From a candidate division CSSED10-310 bacterium (GTDB lineage: Bacteria > CSSED10-310 > JAFGDC01), in assembly GCA_016932295.1 (NCBI GenBank), contig JAFGDC010000371.1, positions 1 to 7,551 on the forward strand: a stretch of DNA of 7,551 bases, read 5' to 3'. This document shows positions 5,407 through 7,551 of the stretch, piece by piece; position 1 is the first letter of the stretch, and each line of letters starts with the position of its first letter. The notes beneath the pieces were generated by a model. It ran no database searches and was not told where the DNA came from. It was given only the letters and a program-made list of their open reading frames with translations. The position numbers and the translations under genes are program-made.

Positions 5407-6780
5407 ATGAGCAAATCATTTACTGCCGGACTGTTGATCCTGGCAGCCATGACGGCGCCGGCCGCCGCCGAATTCAAGTGGCTGCAGAATGACGGTTTCA
5501 GCATGGGCGGCATGGCGTATTACCAGATGGGGTTCGTCGCCACTGAGATATGTGCGGCCACCTACACACCGTTCATGGGCGATTACCCGGTGAAACTGTC
5601 GACGGTCCGCATTCTGGTTCAGGACGGCGCCGGCGGCAGCGCTTCCCGCGACTTCGTCCTGCGCGTCTGGGAGGACAGCGGCACCACCCAGCCCGGCGCG
5701 CTGCTGCTGGAAGAAACCCGCACCCTCACCGCCAGCACCAACTGGCAGGACGTGGATATCGCCGGCCACAACATCATTGTCAGCAGCGGCAGCATCCGGG
5801 TGGGCTTCGAATTCACCGGCGCGCCGCCACCGAGCTTCTGCCGCGATGCCGACGGCACCATCACTCCGCACCGCAATCTGATAAAACTCGACATCGGCAC
5901 GTGGGTCTGGGCCGAATCCCTAGGGCTGCAGGGCGATTGGATACTGCGGCTGGGAGTGGAAACGAACTACGGCGGGGCCACGGCGACACCGACACCGAGC
6001 CCGACGATCCCGGGTGCCACCGCCACGCCGACCCCAACGCCCGTAACCACGCCCGGAGGGGACGAAGGGGAGATCAACTGGGATGCGGCCGAGTATTTCG
6101 GTCTTGACGCCCATGGCAGATTGACCGTTGTGGATGGCAATCTGGACGGCGATCCGGGACTACAGGAACAGATCGACGTGTGGGTCTGGAGCCAGTCTGA
6201 TCCATACCCGTCAGGTATTTCCGTCACGCTGTATGAAACATCCCTGTCCAGTGACACGTTTCAATCGGTGTATCCGCACGTGGGATTCACCGACGCCGCT
6301 TCGGACGACATGGAGAATCTGATTCATGTGGCTGACAATGATCCGGTGTACGCGCGTTACCTGGACGATTCTCCTGTCGGTGAACACATTGCATCCGCCC
6401 GATGGCATGCGTACCAGGGCATCTCCATCACGCTGGAAATGCCGTCACACAGCATCTCCGACGGCGACCAGTGCTGGCTGAACCTGGACTTCTCCAATTC
6501 GGGAGATACCAGCCAGGTCGATCTGTACGTCCTGCTGGATGTTTTCGGCTCCTACTTCGCCTATCCGTCATGGAATGCCATCGATCTGGGCCTCGACCAC
6601 GGCGACCTGTTCATTCCCGGCGCTTACCAGGACACCATCGAAGTGCTCGATCCCTTCACCATGCCGCCGGTGGATCCCGTCGGTCCGCTGTTCTTCCACG
6701 CCGCCATGTTCGAAGATGGTGAACTCACCATCGACACCATGATCTCCAACCTGTCCACCTGGGAGTTCTCACTCCGGTAA
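5407..6780 (+). CDS. Secreted two-domain beta-rich protein with Thr-Pro linker, function unknown
   Basis: From the ATG at 5407 the protein has 457 residues. It begins with a textbook signal peptide (MSKSFTAGLLILAAMTAPAAA) predicted to be cleaved before EFKW. Residues 22-188 form a beta-rich domain containing LSTVRILVQDG, LRVWEDSG and GDWILRLGVE, like extracellular jelly-roll domains of unknown role. A disordered Thr-Pro linker covers about 190-218. Residues 235-320 resemble a repeat seen in secreted bacterial proteins that has an ET motif followed by an acidic VADNDPVYARYLDD segment. The final part (340-457), with GDQCWLNLDFSNSG and DLYVLLDVFGSYF, resembles the C-terminus of the metalloprotease just upstream. 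No catalytic motif is seen. It is co-transcribed with the protease, so it may be its substrate, partner or a co-displayed surface protein, which is inference. An alternative start at 5392 adds five residues. Confidence 0.85.
   Translation: MSKSFTAGLLILAAMTAPAAAEFKWLQNDGFSMGGMAYYQMGFVATEICAATYTPFMGDYPVKLSTVRILVQDGAGGSASRDFVLRVWEDSGTTQPGALLLEETRTLTASTNWQDVDIAGHNIIVSSGSIRVGFEFTGAPPPSFCRDADGTITPHRNLIKLDIGTWVWAESLGLQGDWILRLGVETNYGGATATPTPSPTIPGATATPTPTPVTTPGGDEGEINWDAAEYFGLDAHGRLTVVDGNLDGDPGLQEQIDVWVWSQSDPYPSGISVTLYETSLSSDTFQSVYPHVGFTDAASDDMENLIHVADNDPVYARYLDDSPVGEHIASARWHAYQGISITLEMPSHSISDGDQCWLNLDFSNSGDTSQVDLYVLLDVFGSYFAYPSWNAIDLGLDHGDLFIPGAYQDTIEVLDPFTMPPVDPVGPLFFHAAMFEDGELTIDTMISNLSTWEFSLR
5974..6054 (+). 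repeat. Duplicated Thr-Pro linker coding repeat
   Basis: The linker consists of two copies of one unit: GATATPTPSPTIP (5974-6012) followed by GATATPTPTPVTTP (6013-6054). The protein repeat is clear, but the codons differ between copies, so the duplication is old or kept by selection on the amino-acid sequence. Such linkers are flexible spacers between extracellular domains and may be glycosylated. Confidence 0.8.
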
Positions 6781-6840
6781 TCCGCCGGAACGCATTCAGT
6801 ACAAGTGGGAAGGGAGATGCCGACATGCTACAACGTAGCA

Positions 6841-6866
6841 CTGCTGACAAGAGGCTTTCTCAGCAG
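6841..6866. repeat. 7-bp inverted repeat
   Basis: CTGCTGA (6841-6847) and TCAGCAG (6860-6866) are exact reverse complements around a 12-base loop. No T-run follows. It could be a leader or 3'-end hairpin, or chance. Confidence 0.35.
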
Positions 6867-6932
6867 GATGACGCAGTACAACCCCGAACAGATACATTGC
6901 CCCCTGATAATCCCCAATCCCCATTAGTGAGC

Positions 6933-6951
6933 TTGGCGGCGAGGCCGCCGA
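6933..6951. repeat. GC-rich hairpin
   Basis: GGCGGC (6935-6940) and GCCGCC (6944-6949) pair around a 3-base GAG loop, and a T-G and a T-A pair extend the stem to eight. It is stable but not followed by T residues. It could be a terminator-like or mRNA-stabilising structure for the protease operon, or a repeat found elsewhere in the genome. Confidence 0.4.
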
Positions 6952-7024
6952 CGCAACCGGAGCACGGCGCACCATTCAAGGTACGGATCCGGCCTGCGCG
7001 GTCTACACATCACGACTGAAATGG

Positions 7025-7052
7025 TCTACACTTGCACCATGTCGGCCATAAT
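7025..7052 (+). promoter_or_regulatory. Possible promoter of the glycosyltransferase gene
   Basis: TCTACA (7025-7030) matches the -35 consensus at four of six positions and CATAAT (7047-7052) matches the -10 at five of six, with a 16-bp spacer. Transcription would start around 7059, leaving a leader of only about nine bases before the ATG at 7068. That would agree with the lack of a clear ribosome binding site there. Confidence 0.3.
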
Positions 7053-7067
7053 GGAATCATAAAAGTA

Positions 7068-7551
7068 ATGCTGGTCACCACCGATGACAGAAGAACCGGA
7101 GACGGCGGAAGACCCCGCCGCCGCATCCCAGCCGGAGCGGCCGTCCTCGCGCCCATCCTTGTCGTTATGGCCACCAAGCTATTCGCCCTGAACGATCCCC
7201 TGCTCTTCGACGACTACTTCCTTCTGCACCGGGTCGATCCCCGGATCAGTTCCCTGGGTGCGGTGCTCGCTTCGGGTTATATCCTGGCTGAACCCGGTCT
7301 GTACAACGGCTGGCAAGGCTGGTGGAGCACCGATTCAGTGAAGATGAAATACTTCCGTCCTATTCCCGCCCTGCTGCTCAGACTGGAATTCATGCTATGG
7401 GGCGCCAACGCCGCTGGCTATCACCTCGACAGCCTGCTGGCATATCTGCTCTGCACCTGCCTCCTCTTCCTGGCAGCCCTGCGGCTCTACGGCGGATGCG
7501 CCGCCTTGATTGCCGGCATGGTCTTTGCCGCCTCTCCGCTCCATTATACCA
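7068..7551 (+). CDS. GT-C-type membrane glycosyltransferase, N-terminal part, cut by the window edge
   Basis: The reading frame is open from 7068 to the end (161 codons), so only the N-terminus is present. A basic N-terminus (RPRRR) leads into a first membrane segment at about 21-41. The luminal/periplasmic loop that follows begins NDPLLFDDYFLLHRVDP, with the Asp-Asp expected for the catalytic acidic residues of GT-C enzymes. Further on, KYFRPIPALLLRLEFMLWG and AAGYHLDSLLAYLL match a common pattern in PMT/ArnT-like polyprenyl-phosphate-dependent glycosyltransferases. More hydrophobic segments follow to the edge. Such proteins transfer sugars from lipid-linked donors outside the membrane. The frame is open back to a TGA at 7017-7019, but 7068 is the first ATG in it. 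No good ribosome binding site is seen. Donor and acceptor are unknown. Confidence 0.82.
   Translation, partial: MLVTTDDRRTGDGGRPRRRIPAGAAVLAPILVVMATKLFALNDPLLFDDYFLLHRVDPRISSLGAVLASGYILAEPGLYNGWQGWWSTDSVKMKYFRPIPALLLRLEFMLWGANAAGYHLDSLLAYLLCTCLLFLAALRLYGGCAALIAGMVFAASPLHYT

Larger units (their letters stand above)
6781..7067. other. Intergenic region with hairpins, no firm gene
   Basis: This stretch of about 290 bases separates the protease operon from the glycosyltransferase gene. A purine-rich GGGAAGGGAG (about 6807-6816) looks like a ribosome binding site. The frames after it give only a 36-residue peptide (ATG 6817) or a 64-residue, polar, proline-rich peptide (ATG 6825, stop at 7017-7019), neither of which resembles a known protein. 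Two inverted repeats, listed separately, are the main structure. No intrinsic terminator with a T-run is seen after the stop at 6780. Confidence 0.5.

Noticed and set aside
6825..7019. Possible 64-residue small protein with a ribosome-binding-like site upstream
   Set aside because: The sequence is polar, rich in Pro, Gln and Arg, has no motif or signal peptide, and runs through a GC-rich hairpin. It is kept only as a note in the intergenic entry.
7084..7191. ATG at 7084 as an alternative start of the last gene
   Set aside because: This frame meets a stop after about 35 codons. The ATG at 7068 opens the frame that encodes the glycosyltransferase.
1..7551. CRISPR array or insertion sequence
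   Set aside because: No regularly spaced direct repeats, transposase-like frame or terminal inverted repeats were seen on either strand.

Overview
The window looks like moderately GC-rich chromosomal DNA of an uncultivated bacterium, probably with a Gram-negative-style secreted proteome. It has strong AGGAGG-type ribosome binding sites, a sigma70-type tRNA promoter, secreted proteins with Sec signal peptides, a Thr-Pro linker of the kind common in candidate-phylum and deltaproteobacterial-like genomes, and a tRNA-His without an encoded CCA end. The phylum cannot be fixed from this sequence.

Left part (297-2422, + strand): a two-gene operon with an ATGA stop/start overlap. The first gene is a radical SAM enzyme with an intact CxxxCxxC cluster motif, a GGEP SAM-binding motif and a C-terminal twitch/SPASM-like auxiliary cluster domain. 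The second appears to be a shortened, degenerate paralogue. It keeps the auxiliary-cluster cysteines with nearly identical spacing but has lost both CxxxCxxC and GGE. The pair therefore looks like one active enzyme plus a catalytically dead partner. No peptide precursor or other substrate gene is visible. A perfect 8-bp inverted repeat lies just upstream of the operon.

Middle part (2423-3618): a self-contained tRNA-His(GTG) unit with its own promoter and an intrinsic terminator. It is followed by a minus-strand gene for a small membrane protein with an N-terminal zinc ribbon, a polyproline hinge, two membrane segments and a DUF3592-like domain. A roughly 290-bp divergent intergenic region separates it from the next operon.

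Right part (3619-6780, + strand): a two-gene operon encoding secreted proteins. The first is a zinc metalloprotease with an HEFNH motif that resembles the MXAN_6640 family. The second is a two-part beta-rich protein of unknown function with a Thr-Pro linker. Both end in what looks like the same C-terminal domain of about 110 residues, which suggests a common surface location, anchor or secretion route.

Right edge: after about 290 bp of non-coding DNA with two hairpins, a GT-C-type polytopic membrane glycosyltransferase begins at 7068 and runs off the end of the window.
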